From assembly GCA_944327105.1 (NCBI GenBank), contig CALVGN010000030.1, positions 1 to 64,000 of the forward strand: a stretch of DNA of 64,000 bases, read 5' to 3'. Below the pieces are notes generated by a model. That model searched no databases and was not told where the DNA came from. It saw only the letters and a list, made by a program, of their open reading frames with translations. The number at the start of each line of letters is the position of its first letter. The stretch's first letter is position 1. Origin of the DNA: an uncultured Erysipelotrichaceae bacterium (GTDB lineage: Bacteria > Bacillota_I > Bacilli_A > Erysipelotrichales > Erysipelotrichaceae). Positions 1 to 8,863 of this stretch are shown here, piece by piece. A program made the translations under genes and the position numbers.

Positions 1-127
1 TTCTGCCCTACGATGGGTGATGGCACACCCGTAGCTCGCACTACGACCTAGCAGAAATGTACTGGTCAGCCACAATATGGTGGCGGGGTAGCGAGAATCC
101 CCTGACTTAAGTCATGGGGAGTGTCAA
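1..127 (+). mobile_element. Right end of an IS200/IS605-family element with omega-RNA-like structure
   Basis: Seen: nested inverted repeats. TTCTGC (1-6) pairs with GCAGAA (51-56) and encloses two small hairpins (GGGTG/CACCC at 15-30 and GTAG/CTAC at 31-44). GCCAC/GTGGC follows near 69-84. A last hairpin at 99-119 has a perfect 12-base TGACTTAAGTCA core between CCCC and GGGG, followed by AGTGTCAA. Known: this CCCC...GGGGAGTGTCAA ending is typical of the right end of TnpB-carrying IS200/IS605 elements, where the transcript is the omega (reRNA) guide scaffold. The tnpB gene itself must lie left of the window. Inference: the guide would be the host sequence just after position 127. No tnpA is visible. 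Confidence 0.72.
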
Positions 128-311
128 GATATAATCCTTGTAGTTTTATATCTAATCGAGTAGACGTTTTGTGGGTGATTTCATCGATGTAGCGGACTTC
201 ATTACGAAAGTTGGTAGCTGAAGATCCAAAGATGCTTGAATCCGATAAATACCGTGTTTCAGTGTGCACTGTGCTAGTGAAATAGAGTTTTTTAAAAGGT
301 AAGGGGGCTTT

Positions 312-863
312 ATGAAATCCATCATTCTATACGGAAGCCGGTACGGAAGCGCCCGCCGTTATGCGCATCAACTATCAAAGCAAACAGGGATCCCTGCTTT
401 CAGTTATCGCGAAGCACCGCCACTTTCCGAACTGAATACGGTTGTGTATATCGGTGCACTGTATGCCGGAGGTGTTCTAGGATTGACAAAGACGCTACGA
501 GGGCGGTCATTCGGAAAGGGTCAAAGGCTGATCATCGTTACAGTTGGTCTTGCAGATCCGGAAATTGTGCAGAATCGGATAACTATTCGGGATTCTCTGC
601 AAAAGCAGATTCCTGCCGAGTTATATGATAGCGCAGTGATTTTCCATCTGCGGGGCGCCATCGATTATCAAGCGCTATCTTTGGGGCATCGAACCGTGAT
701 GACGCTCTTGCATCGCTTTTTGAAAACCAAATCGGCACAAGAATGGAGCGAAGAAGACAGAGCGTTGATGGCGACTTACGGTAAACACGCGGATTTTGTC
801 GATTTTACTTCCCTACAGCCAATTATCGATGAAGTGTTGAGAGATACGGAACAAATCAATTGA
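312..863 (+). CDS. Flavodoxin-domain protein (HemG-like)
   Basis: The 183-residue protein starts with MKSIILYGSRYGSARRYA, a beta strand and phosphate-binding loop typical of the flavodoxin fold. An aromatic FMN-binding stretch (VVYIGALYAGG) and an HLRGAIDY segment follow. Small proteins of this shape are annotated as flavodoxin domain or HemG-like proteins; flavodoxins carry electrons with FMN in the cytoplasm. The start is supported by AAGGGGGC 5-12 nt upstream. It lies alone between an IS605-type end and a small gene, with a tandem TGA TAA stop. No heme pathway neighbour is visible, so a protoporphyrinogen oxidase role is not supported beyond fold similarity. Confidence 0.7.
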   Translation: MKSIILYGSRYGSARRYAHQLSKQTGIPAFSYREAPPLSELNTVVYIGALYAGGVLGLTKTLRGRSFGKGQRLIIVTVGLADPEIVQNRITIRDSLQKQIPAELYDSAVIFHLRGAIDYQALSLGHRTVMTLLHRFLKTKSAQEWSEEDRALMATYGKHADFVDFTSLQPIIDEVLRDTEQIN

Positions 864-1149
864 TAAACGCGTTTTAAATCTTATTTTCGTTATATAGAGA
901 TACCACGATTTTATGTATTGTTGGATCACTTAGTATTCACAAAAATTGAGCGAAGGCTTGATTCGGCTTGTTTATCCTAAAGAGAATGGATGTCTTTGAG
1001 GCGCATTCGAAAAATATCTTTTCCAAGAGACTATGGATTTCCCGTGCCTTTTTTTGGAAGTAGTAACCGGTTATTTGAATTATTTTAAGAAAAGCGACAT
1101 TGTAAACGCTTGGTTTCATATAAATTAAAGTTGGATCGGAGGCGTTAGA

Positions 1150-1350
1150 ATGTATAAAACGATTGTTGTTAAGTATTCACCCAAGGCAAAGGAAATGGCG
1201 GCAAGTATCGAAGGTGCGGCCAATCAAATGGAACAGGAAGGATTTGAACTGATTTCGTGTTCTATCACACCTTCTTCCAAAGGGATTCTGGTTTTTAGAC
1301 GAACAGATGCTATCCAGTCTGCCAACGTTAATGAGGACCAAGAAGGATAA
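1150..1350 (+). CDS. Small DUF4177-like protein
   Basis: This 66-residue protein has the pattern MYKTIVVKYSPKAKEMAA, then a short helix, then EGFELISCSI and GILVFRR. The alternation K-x-V-V ... Q-E-G-F-E-L ... G-x-L-x-F-x-R resembles the DUF4177 family of small cytoplasmic alpha/beta proteins of unknown role; this is pattern similarity only. A good GGAGG lies about 8 nt before the ATG. A TGTAAACGCTTGGT sequence at 1102-1115 weakly resembles a catabolite-response element. No conserved neighbour helps to assign a function. Confidence 0.55.
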   Translation: MYKTIVVKYSPKAKEMAASIEGAANQMEQEGFELISCSITPSSKGILVFRRTDAIQSANVNEDQEG

Positions 1351-1435
1351 ATAGAATTTCCCTCAATTCACGTCGCTTACTTGGGGTTACATCCGAAAGA
1401 AAATCAACACGCAAATTGGCAACATTATTATCATT

Positions 1436-1750
1436 TTGATAAGATTTAAGATTGTTGAAACTAACAAAACTTTCACACTATATCCAGATGTTTTATTACC
1501 CATGATTAAATTTACCATCGACGAAATAGACCGCTTTATTTCGAATTTTCAATATAAGCACATCCGTCGGTTTGATTTAGAAGGATTAGAAAAAATAGCC
1601 AATCGAATCAATTATCAATTTATACATTCGGATATAAGTAGTTCAATTCGCAGCTATCTAATGTTAGTTAAAACTACACTTGTGTATAAAACGGATCTTG
1701 TTCATAAACTGTATCCAAGATACAACTGTGCATTCCACACAACCCAATAG
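1436..1750 (+). pseudogene. Zinc-ribbon-like accessory ORF of the ISL3-type element (probably degenerate)
   Basis: A 104-residue reading frame beginning at a TTG; the frame is open back to 1355. The stretch TFTLYPDVLLPMIKFT looks like the C-terminal half of the DUF6431/zinc-ribbon ORFs often found before ISL3-like transposases (usual pattern C-x2-C-x-K-T-x-x-L-L-P-x-x-L-x-P-Y). The cysteines expected just upstream are missing here, which suggests decay. The stop is 46 nt before the transposase start. There is no convincing Shine-Dalgarno for the TTG. An unrelated small protein is possible. Confidence 0.35.
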
Positions 1751-1796
1751 GAATTCTCAGATCCCCTTGCTAAATTGGTGCTAAGGAGATCAGTTT

Positions 1797-3272
1797 ATGA
1801 CAAAACAAGAGACAAATAATCAAACAGCGGCATCCACAATCATCTGCAGTACTTGGAATCTTCCGGTTGAAAGACTTCAGAGACTAGATGTCCATCTTTC
1901 TGCATCCGGAAATGATGATGTATACGTCATCACATTAACGCCCGATAAGCCAATTTGTAAGTATTGTTGCAGTGGAAACGTTCAAATTATAGGTTATACG
2001 ACCAGAAAAATCGCACACACCGTCATGTTAGGTAGGCAATCGGTCATTAAATATCGAGCCAAAAGATATATGTGTTCCAAGTGTGGTAAAACTTTTTTGG
2101 AGCACAACTATTTTTCTCATGATCGTCAATGCGTTTCGGTTGCGGTAATAGACCGAATAATGAGTGACTTAAAGTTACCTAACGAAACCTTTACTTCAAT
2201 AGCAAATCGATATGGTCTTTCGCCAACCACTGTGCAAGACATATTCGACCGTCACTGTTGTATCGGACGCATCGAATTACCGGAGTATATACTAATCGTC
2301 GAAAATTATGCTTTTCACTCAAAGCGTCTTAAAAGCAAATACATTTGCGTCATGATGGACTTTAAAAAAAGGTCGGTATTTGAGGTGTTGGAATCACGCA
2401 GAAGAACGACACTTTCCGATTATTTCTTCAGGATACCACTTAATGAGCGCAAAAAAGTATGAGCCATTTGTTCAGACATGTTTGACGTCTATAGAGATAC
2501 ATGAAAAATCTATTTTCCTAATGCTGTTCATTGTGTTGATAGATTTCACCTAATACAGGAATTAAACCGTAAGCTGGATGAAGTTCATAAGCAAGTCATG
2601 AGAAAGTTTAATAAAAATGATACTAATGAAGGCTGTTGTAATTACTACCTGTTGAAAAAGTTCAATTGGATGCTGTTTAAAGAAAATGATGATCGATTGT
2701 ACGACCAAAATGCAGAAAGGCGTTTCGTAAAGAAACTCGGTAAATATCTCAATTACGCGCAAATTTATCAAAAACTTAAGGATTTAGATCCAAGGTTAGA
2801 CATTGGAACAACCATTCGATTTTTCCTTACACAGTTTTATGAAAAGGCAATCCAAAAAAAATATAACCGTGATGAAGCGATTTCTGAGCTACACGAGATT
2901 ATATGCTACGCCGCACTGTCAGAAGTACCGGGATATTTTGATTTTTCCCAAACCATGCTTACCTGGGAGGAGTCAATCATCAATTCACTTTATATTATGG
3001 ATAATGGATCAATTAGCAATGGAATCATGGAGAATCGGAACAAGATTATTAAGGATATGAAGGACAACGCTAACGGTTACCGAAATTTTGAGCGATTTAG
3101 AAACCGAATTATCTACTGCTTAAATTCTGAGACGATATATATGGGGGTACCCTATCGACCGATTGTACGATTTCAAAGGGATCGGAATAAGCAGAATGCT
3201 GAACGAAGACAGCGTGGTGAAAGTAGAGTCTACAAAAAAAGACCTGTAAAAAACAAAAGTCTCCCTGGTTAA
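1797..3272 (+). pseudogene. ISL3-family transposase interrupted by two in-frame TGA codons
   Basis: The first open part (1797-2462) has the N-terminal zinc ribbon (CKYCCSGN ... CSKCGKTF) and helix-turn-helix of ISL3 transposases. The last part (from 2598) is the DDE catalytic half, ending in a basic tail. Both are in the same frame. Between them the frame still translates into family sequence (SDMFDVYRDT, then YFPNAVHCVDRFHLIQELN) but is broken by TGA at 2460-2462 and TGA at 2502-2504. A normal start follows AAGGAG. The element is therefore probably inactive unless the stops are read through. Stop-codon use elsewhere (for example dxr) argues against TGA reassignment. Confidence 0.8.
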
Positions 3273-3288
3273 TGCAATCAGGGAGACT
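3259..3288 (+). terminator. Hairpin overlapping the transposase stop codon
   Basis: A perfect 10-bp stem AGTCTCCCTG/CAGGGAGACT with an 11-nt loop that contains the transposase TAA (3270-3272). There is no good T-run after it, so it may be a weak terminator or a structure protecting the 3' end. Confidence 0.5.
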
Positions 3289-3403
3289 ATGCTTATAAAT
3301 TTTAGTTGGGGAGCAATGAATCACAGAAGTTTAAAGCCCATCTATGGCACCCCCACTCAAAAATTTATAGTGCCACAATAAACAACCGCAAACGTATAAT
3401 CAT

Positions 3404-3435
3404 CCAAAAAAGAGCACTCGCGTGCTCTTTTTTGG
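3404..3435. terminator. Bidirectional rho-independent terminator
   Basis: A 14-bp stem (CCAAAAAAGAGCAC and its complement) with a TCGC loop. Both arms end in a run of A or T, so it can stop the leftward glucosaminidase operon and rightward transcription from the ISL3-type element. Confidence 0.85.
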
Positions 3436-3482
3436 AGTGTATTACCAATTTCAATCAAAGTCTGATTCAAATCACTCGTTGA

Positions 3483-6400
3483 TCAATTTGAAGTGGTCGC
3501 TTCGGAACTATCGGATGGATTTTTTGATATTTCCGCCATTCCATTATTCGTTTCATTCGTTTCTTCGGATGGCGAAATTTCCGTTCCATCCGATTCCTTA
3601 TCGACCTGTTCAACACCTTCCGTGCTGACTGGACGCTCATCCTCTTCGTCTTTATCTGCTTCGTCTTTGGTTAAAGTTTCGACCAAATCATTAATGGTCA
3701 GTTTGATCCGATTGCGAATGGACGTCTGTTCAAATGTAAAACTACGTGTCTCATTGGCTTGAGTGATACCTTGGCGAACCGTCGCACTACGGACTTCAAA
3801 CAAATCTGAATATACCGTACCGTCGATATCAATCGTTTCATAAATCATGATTTTGTATTCACCCGGTGGTACATCAGTTAAATCAAAGGATGCTTGATAA
3901 GCTGAATTGGTCACTGTAAACCCATTGGTACCACTGATTGGCAATGCCGTATCCCCTGCGCTCCATTGCACATTGCCTTCATAGAATTGACCATCTTCAC
4001 TGGATACCAGATAAATTTGGCCGCTGGGGATGGTGGAATCATCAATATCCAGAATACGGATATAGGCATTTCCTGAGAATGTCAGTGTTTGTTGATCCAT
4101 ATCAAACGCATAATCATTGACCGTGATGGTCGACGTTTGACGGGAAGGTTTATTGATCACAAAATCCGTTAAATCCACCATACTGGCTTCTTTGTTGATT
4201 TCGACACGATAACCATAATCATAATTTTCTGTCAATTCAAACATCGTACCACCAGTTTCAGTGGATCCAATATATTCATTGATCAATGCGTCTTTATTGT
4301 TCGAATACAAAATCGATGAATTGGTGATACCACTGTTGGTTACCGTGATTTCGACCGTATAGACACTATTGGGGATGGTGGATGTATCGATCGATGCGTG
4401 ATATGCAATATAGTCATATCTGAAATCACCATTGGGGAATCCCTGATCATACATGCCGATACTGGCATCGAGCGGATATCCTTGTCCATCAGGATCATTG
4501 CGATCGATCAAACGGATCGAAATGGAAATATCATCCGCCATATCTTCCGTCGCATTGATATTGGTCAAATAAGCCAATCCATGGATCGACAAAATCGTTC
4601 CATCCATATCCGCACCATTGAGCGTACTCATCAAAATGTGTGGTAACTCATTTTCGTCCGGTGTGTCGGGTTGTTCGGGTTCTTCCGGAACGACCGGGAC
4701 ATTGCCATCCGGCAATTCTTCGCTGTTATCACTGATCAGCATGTAGGTGATCCCATCATCGCGATTTTCAAAATGGATCGTATGATCATCGACTTCGATA
4801 TCTGACGGTAATTCAGCCAAGGAACCAATCAGGTGATCAGTATCATTATATTGATCGTAATAACCATAATTCGTCGAGACAGTGAACTTGTATTCACCGT
4901 TTTCAAGTGTGCTCAAATCGACAGTAGCTTTAAAATGACCAACTTCATCCTTTTCGACAGTTGTTTCACTTTCGATCACGGTACCGGAGTAATACGCATC
5001 GATCATTGTAATCTGATGCGTCAATGTATTGGTGTCATTGACCGTTATGCCTGGTCTGTATGCGGTACCGGAAATCGTTAATATATGATCCTGGATACTC
5101 AATGTCGGTACGAAATTGAAATCTCCAGTCGGTACGGAACCTTCCGGTACCCTATCCGTATTGGACGCATCATTGATGATCATGATGTCACTGCTGCGGG
5201 TATAGACTTGAGAAGCGTTCCAGTCATAGGTGATAAAACCATTGGAAACAATGTTTCCATTTTCGACCTTGTTGTTGCATTGCCATTTGGTCCATTCACC
5301 TTCCGTGGATAAAATCGGAATGATGTATGCTTCCTGATAACCGGATTTATTGGCGGTGGAAAATAACTGATGGCTGCCTGGGTTGAGATCCACTGCAGCA
5401 TTGTAAGTCGTGATCAAACCACGAGATACCGTGTTGTAATCGACCAAATCAGCGCCATGGCTGTAGGCATCCATTTGATAATACAAACTGGCGATTTTTA
5501 AACCCCAGTACGTGTCTGCCGCATATTTGACGTTGGCTCCACTGCCCTTATTACCAAGATGTGCACCAAAGAAACGGGTATCCTTGATATCCGAATAATC
5601 CTTGAGATAATAACCCATCATCTGGTTGATGCATTCCTGAACACTTTGAAAATGCGTCGCACTGTCCGGGTTGGAATCATAGGCACTGATACCAAACAGG
5701 TTATTGCGTTGAATGGCATATTGGCTCGTGCCATAGCCACTTTCCAAAATGGCAATTGCCAGCACGATAGCCGCATTGATCCCATATTTATTCTGGGCGT
5801 CTATAAAATACTGACCTGTTCCTTTTAAAACGCTGGTTCGACCATTGACCCCTTGGTCAATAAATCGATTCAGTTCATCCGCTGTCAGATTCGTTTTACT
5901 GCGAAATGGCAGATATTGATAGTAATTGTAATAGGTAAAACTATGATTTTTGCATGCACGATCCGTATAAAACGTGTAACCATCGTACGAATAATATGTC
6001 CCATTGGCGACATTTTCAGGCACCGGTCCGAGTACATGCGTATATGTCGCCGGATCCCCGTTGGCACTCCAGCCGCTGCTCCACGTAAAACTGAGCAACT
6101 TTTGACCGTTAGATTCGTAGACATTGTAATGACTTTGCTTGATTTTAGTCGCAAAGGGCTGTTCGTTGGCAGCGGTGGTATCATGTCCGCCTAATGTCAC
6201 GGTTTTACCATTATCGACCCACGCCCAAGGGATCAAGTCGACTTCTTTTAATTCGACATAACCATTAAATCCATTGACGGATACGGCGATCTGACCGTCC
6301 TGACCGGTGGCCCAATTGGTCCAACCATATAACATCTCCCGGTGTTTGGTCGCATAGGTCGTTGCACTGTTGCCATTGGACCAATGGCTCAGATCCAATG

Positions 6401-6743
6401 TAGTCTTGCCGGAACGCATCGGATAGGTATAGACCAATCCGCCATGCATCATCACGATTTTGCTGGGAGATAGATTATCTCTGGCACGCACCACATAATT
6501 TGTGCTGGAATTCATGTGATGCTGAGCATCCGCAAGTTCATTTGTACAATAAATATTGCTTAATGTCCCATCGCTGTTGGCTTGATCCACGCTGTATAGC
6601 GTCGAGCATGCATAGGGATAGGAACCAGCAGCCTCGACGGTTTCAGTTTTTTCTAAAATCGCATAGGAAAAAACTGACAAGCCCATACCGAGTGCCAGTA
6701 ATGAATTGGATAGTGATTTCAACCTTTTGAACAGATTAGGCAT
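3483..6743 (-). CDS. Secreted N-acetylglucosaminidase with repeated C-terminal beta domains
   Basis: The 1086-residue protein has a basic and hydrophobic signal peptide (residues 1-39). Residues about 285-430 form a glucosaminidase domain (PF01832 type) with probable catalytic Glu334 in AILESGYGTS; this family cleaves the glycan strand of peptidoglycan. After it come two or three Ig-like beta segments with recurring MIDAYYSG / ISIRLIDRN / IYLVSSEDG strands. The tail is acidic, rich in D, E, S and T, with no LPxTG or membrane anchor, so release or non-covalent wall binding is likely. The ATG overlaps the end of the upstream membrane protein gene by 8 bp, pointing to translational coupling. It is the last gene before a strong terminator. 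Confidence 0.82.
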   Translation of the reverse strand: MPNLFKRLKSLSNSLLALGMGLSVFSYAILEKTETVEAAGSYPYACSTLYSVDQANSDGTLSNIYCTNELADAQHHMNSSTNYVVRARDNLSPSKIVMMHGGLVYTYPMRSGKTTLDLSHWSNGNSATTYATKHREMLYGWTNWATGQDGQIAVSVNGFNGYVELKEVDLIPWAWVDNGKTVTLGGHDTTAANEQPFATKIKQSHYNVYESNGQKLLSFTWSSGWSANGDPATYTHVLGPVPENVANGTYYSYDGYTFYTDRACKNHSFTYYNYYQYLPFRSKTNLTADELNRFIDQGVNGRTSVLKGTGQYFIDAQNKYGINAAIVLAIAILESGYGTSQYAIQRNNLFGISAYDSNPDSATHFQSVQECINQMMGYYLKDYSDIKDTRFFGAHLGNKGSGANVKYAADTYWGLKIASLYYQMDAYSHGADLVDYNTVSRGLITTYNAAVDLNPGSHQLFSTANKSGYQEAYIIPILSTEGEWTKWQCNNKVENGNIVSNGFITYDWNASQVYTRSSDIMIINDASNTDRVPEGSVPTGDFNFVPTLSIQDHILTISGTAYRPGITVNDTNTLTHQITMIDAYYSGTVIESETTVEKDEVGHFKATVDLSTLENGEYKFTVSTNYGYYDQYNDTDHLIGSLAELPSDIEVDDHTIHFENRDDGITYMLISDNSEELPDGNVPVVPEEPEQPDTPDENELPHILMSTLNGADMDGTILSIHGLAYLTNINATEDMADDISISIRLIDRNDPDGQGYPLDASIGMYDQGFPNGDFRYDYIAYHASIDTSTIPNSVYTVEITVTNSGITNSSILYSNNKDALINEYIGSTETGGTMFELTENYDYGYRVEINKEASMVDLTDFVINKPSRQTSTITVNDYAFDMDQQTLTFSGNAYIRILDIDDSTIPSGQIYLVSSEDGQFYEGNVQWSAGDTALPISGTNGFTVTNSAYQASFDLTDVPPGEYKIMIYETIDIDGTVYSDLFEVRSATVRQGITQANETRSFTFEQTSIRNRIKLTINDLVETLTKDEADKDEEDERPVSTEGVEQVDKESDGTEISPSEETNETNNGMAEISKNPSDSSEATTSN

Positions 6744-7731
6744 TCAAATCCACCTTTACACTGATTTCATCCGCATGCGAGGCCAATTTCAAATGCAACT
6801 GGCCGCTGTAAGAAACCGGATTGTTGTAGTTGCTATATGCTTCGAAGAACAGATATCCATACGATTTATCGGTAATGGTCATACCAATGATATTGGGATA
6901 TTGCTCAGCGGTGATATCCTTGCCCAAGGCATCGAATACCTGACCGTCATCCGCAATATATTGCGCACTTTCTATGATCAGCTCATCACCAAATAATGAT
7001 ACGGCATCCAGCCGGAATGCAAAGACGGAAATGGTGCTTGGAACGGCGTAAGTGTATGTTTCATTGCCGATAGTTTGCACTAATTCGTCTCCGGCTAACG
7101 TAAAGGTTTCAGATACCGTCAGTTGATACGTTCGGCCATCAGAGATCACATCGTTGGCACCATAAAACAGATCATGGATATCACTGATGTTATGTGTGGG
7201 ATCCAATTGGATCGAAAGATCGGGCAACAGATCACAACTGAGGGTGATGGGCGAAGAGGTTGTGGTTGGAACAAAAATATTGAATAATGCCGTGTTTTCT
7301 ACCGATACGAGTTGATAAACGACATTGGCTTTACCCAAATAAAATTGGTTGGATTCCAATTGTGTACTATACTGTTGCGTCTTTGCTAAATTGATCCCTT
7401 CACTGGTAGTGAAATGGTCCAGATCGATATTGATCCCATCGGTGGTCGTCACCCGCAGTGTCACCACATAGAAATCAAAATCCACGTTTTCGCCATGATA
7501 ATATCTGGAATCCATGAATTCGATGGTCAAACCATCATTTTCACTGTCCGGAGCATCCAGCGGACCGCTGACCATAGTGGTCTGGGGACTCTGGGATTGG
7601 ACGGGTCGGGGGGAATCAGTGGTTTTAAAACTTTGATTCAGCAAATTCACGACAAACAAAGCAGCGACAATGATCAGCGCCAGTATCACAATCCCAATCC
7701 CAATGATTTTGCCATCCAATTTGCTTTTCAT
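6736..7731 (-). CDS. Membrane-anchored extracellular protein of unknown function
   Basis: I do not recognise a family. With the start at 7731 the 331-residue protein begins MKSKLDGK, followed by one strong transmembrane helix (about residues 8-31), a Ser/Pro/Thr-rich linker, and a beta-rich extracellular region with DGLTIEF, YQLTVSETF and similar strands. The longer frame start at 7761 is unlikely because a TATAAT box lies inside it (7742-7747), 10 nt from the ATG at 7731. No Shine-Dalgarno precedes either start, so the message may be leaderless. It overlaps the secreted glucosaminidase gene by 8 bp, so the two probably act together at the cell wall. Confidence 0.6.
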   Translation of the reverse strand: MKSKLDGKIIGIGIVILALIIVAALFVVNLLNQSFKTTDSPRPVQSQSPQTTMVSGPLDAPDSENDGLTIEFMDSRYYHGENVDFDFYVVTLRVTTTDGINIDLDHFTTSEGINLAKTQQYSTQLESNQFYLGKANVVYQLVSVENTALFNIFVPTTTSSPITLSCDLLPDLSIQLDPTHNISDIHDLFYGANDVISDGRTYQLTVSETFTLAGDELVQTIGNETYTYAVPSTISVFAFRLDAVSLFGDELIIESAQYIADDGQVFDALGKDITAEQYPNIIGMTITDKSYGYLFFEAYSNYNNPVSYSGQLHLKLASHADEISVKVDLNA

Positions 7732-7741
7732 ATCAATACTG

Positions 7742-7750
7742 ATTATATCA
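7742..7750 (-). promoter_or_regulatory. Extended -10 promoter of the membrane protein/glucosaminidase operon
   Basis: On the minus strand TGATATAAT is a full extended -10 element. Only 10 nt separate it from the ATG at 7731, placing the transcription start about 2-4 nt before the start codon. The -35 region (TTATCC at 17 bp) is weak. Confidence 0.55.
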
Positions 7751-7770
7751 CAGGCGTCCATAACGGATAA

Positions 7771-7803
7771 AACGGGTATCGCTATTGCAAGGAGATACCC
7801 GTT
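7771..7803 (-). terminator. Terminator after galE
   Basis: A stem AACGGGTATC/GATACCCGTT with a 13-nt loop, followed on the minus strand by TTTTAT. It separates galE from the next operon. Confidence 0.6.
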
Positions 7804-7819
7804 AAATAATGAATATCGT

Positions 7820-8833
7820 TTACTGATTTTCGTTCAGTTTTTCCATAAAATGCCAGGAATCGGCCACCATCTGGTTCAGATCATATTGCGCACTCCAGCC
7901 AAGCAATGTTTTTGCTTTGGATACATCGGCATAATTTTCGGCAATATCACCACCGCGACGTTCCATGATCTGATAAGGGATCTTGTGGCCGCAAACCTTT
8001 TCGTAAGCATGGATGACATCCAATACACTGTAACCGACACCAGTACCCAGATTGACCGCTTGGACACCATGATGATGCAGTGCATAATCCAACGCATTGA
8101 CATGACCCTTGGCCAGATCCACGACGTGGATGTAATCGCGTACACCGGTCCCATCCGGGGTATCGTAGTCATTGCCCCATACCCGCACAAATTCACGTTG
8201 ACCCAGGGCAACCTGTGCAACATACGGTGTCAAATTGTTGGGAACACCGTTGGGCACTTCACCCAACAAACCGGATGGATGGGCACCGATGGGATTGAAG
8301 TAACGCAACAGCATCACGCTGAAATCCTTTTTGGCCGCACACAGATCCGAAAGGATCTTTTCATTATAGATCTTGGTCGTACCATAGGGATTGGTGGCTT
8401 CCTGGATCGGGGCATCTTCTGCACAGGGAACTTTTTTTGGCTGGCCATAGACGGTGGCACTGCTGGAAAAGACGATGGTATGGACACCATGGCGTTGCAT
8501 GGCCAAATACAGATTGACGGCACCACCAACATTATTGTGGTAGTACTCCAATGGTTTTTCCATGGATTCACCCACAGCCTTCAAGGCTGCGAAATGGATC
8601 ACCGCATCGATCGTATTTTCAGTAAAAATCTGATCCAGGATGGTATCATCCAGGATATCACCTTTGTAAAAACGAACGGATCTTCCGCTGATCTGTTCAA
8701 TGCGCTTGACGACATCTTCCTTAGAATTATACAGATTGTCGAGAATGACGACATCGTGATTGGCGGAAAGTAATTCCACACAGGTATGGGAACCGATGAA
8801 TCCGGTTCCGCCGGTTACAAGAATCGTTGCCAT
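7820..8833 (-). CDS. galE: UDP-glucose 4-epimerase
   Basis: A 337-residue short-chain dehydrogenase-type epimerase interconverting UDP-glucose and UDP-galactose in the cytoplasm, supplying galactose for surface polymers. Seen: NAD-binding TGGTGFIGSH at the N-terminus, FAALKAVGES, the SSSATVYG strand, and the catalytic YGTTK pair (Y-x3-K). GTGVRDYIHVVDLA and NLGTGVGYSVL are standard GalE segments. Length is normal for the family. A GGAG Shine-Dalgarno lies 5 nt before the ATG. It follows rseP by 30 bp with no terminator between, so read-through from the dxr-rseP operon is possible. Confidence 0.95.
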   Translation of the reverse strand: MATILVTGGTGFIGSHTCVELLSANHDVVILDNLYNSKEDVVKRIEQISGRSVRFYKGDILDDTILDQIFTENTIDAVIHFAALKAVGESMEKPLEYYHNNVGGAVNLYLAMQRHGVHTIVFSSSATVYGQPKKVPCAEDAPIQEATNPYGTTKIYNEKILSDLCAAKKDFSVMLLRYFNPIGAHPSGLLGEVPNGVPNNLTPYVAQVALGQREFVRVWGNDYDTPDGTGVRDYIHVVDLAKGHVNALDYALHHHGVQAVNLGTGVGYSVLDVIHAYEKVCGHKIPYQIMERRGGDIAENYADVSKAKTLLGWSAQYDLNQMVADSWHFMEKLNENQ

Positions 8834-8863
8834 AATTGCTCCTTTGTTATTTGAATGATTGGA

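Larger units (their letters stand above)
1355..3374 (+). mobile_element. Decayed ISL3-type insertion sequence
   Basis: This stretch is more AT-rich than its surroundings and holds a short zinc-ribbon-like ORF and a broken ISL3 transposase, both reading rightward. The right end is probably near 3374: CCCACTCAAAAATTTATA followed by GTGCC resembles ISL3-family terminal repeats. I could not find a convincing matching left repeat or an 8-bp target duplication, so the left limit (the first open codon of the upstream ORF) is only nominal. It sits between the flavodoxin region and the glucosaminidase operon. Confidence 0.55.

Noticed and set aside
1102-1115. cre site before the DUF4177-like gene
   Set aside because: Only about 12 of 14 positions match and no clear promoter is placed next to it, so it was mentioned but not called.
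2460-2504. TGA read as tryptophan (genetic code 4)
   Set aside because: dxr and other genes end in TGA within tight overlaps, and conserved Trp sites elsewhere use TGG; the transposase is simply decayed.
7523-7535. Palindrome explained by a favoured D-G-x-T-I peptide
   Set aside because: Many copies do encode it, but others are in different frames (M-V-E-P in rimM and the adhesin, W-F-x-Q) or intergenic, so peptide preference cannot explain the whole set.
7670-8773. 367-codon rightward ORF opposite galE
   Set aside because: It is a reverse-frame shadow of galE codon use; galE has all catalytic motifs and a Shine-Dalgarno, the shadow has none.
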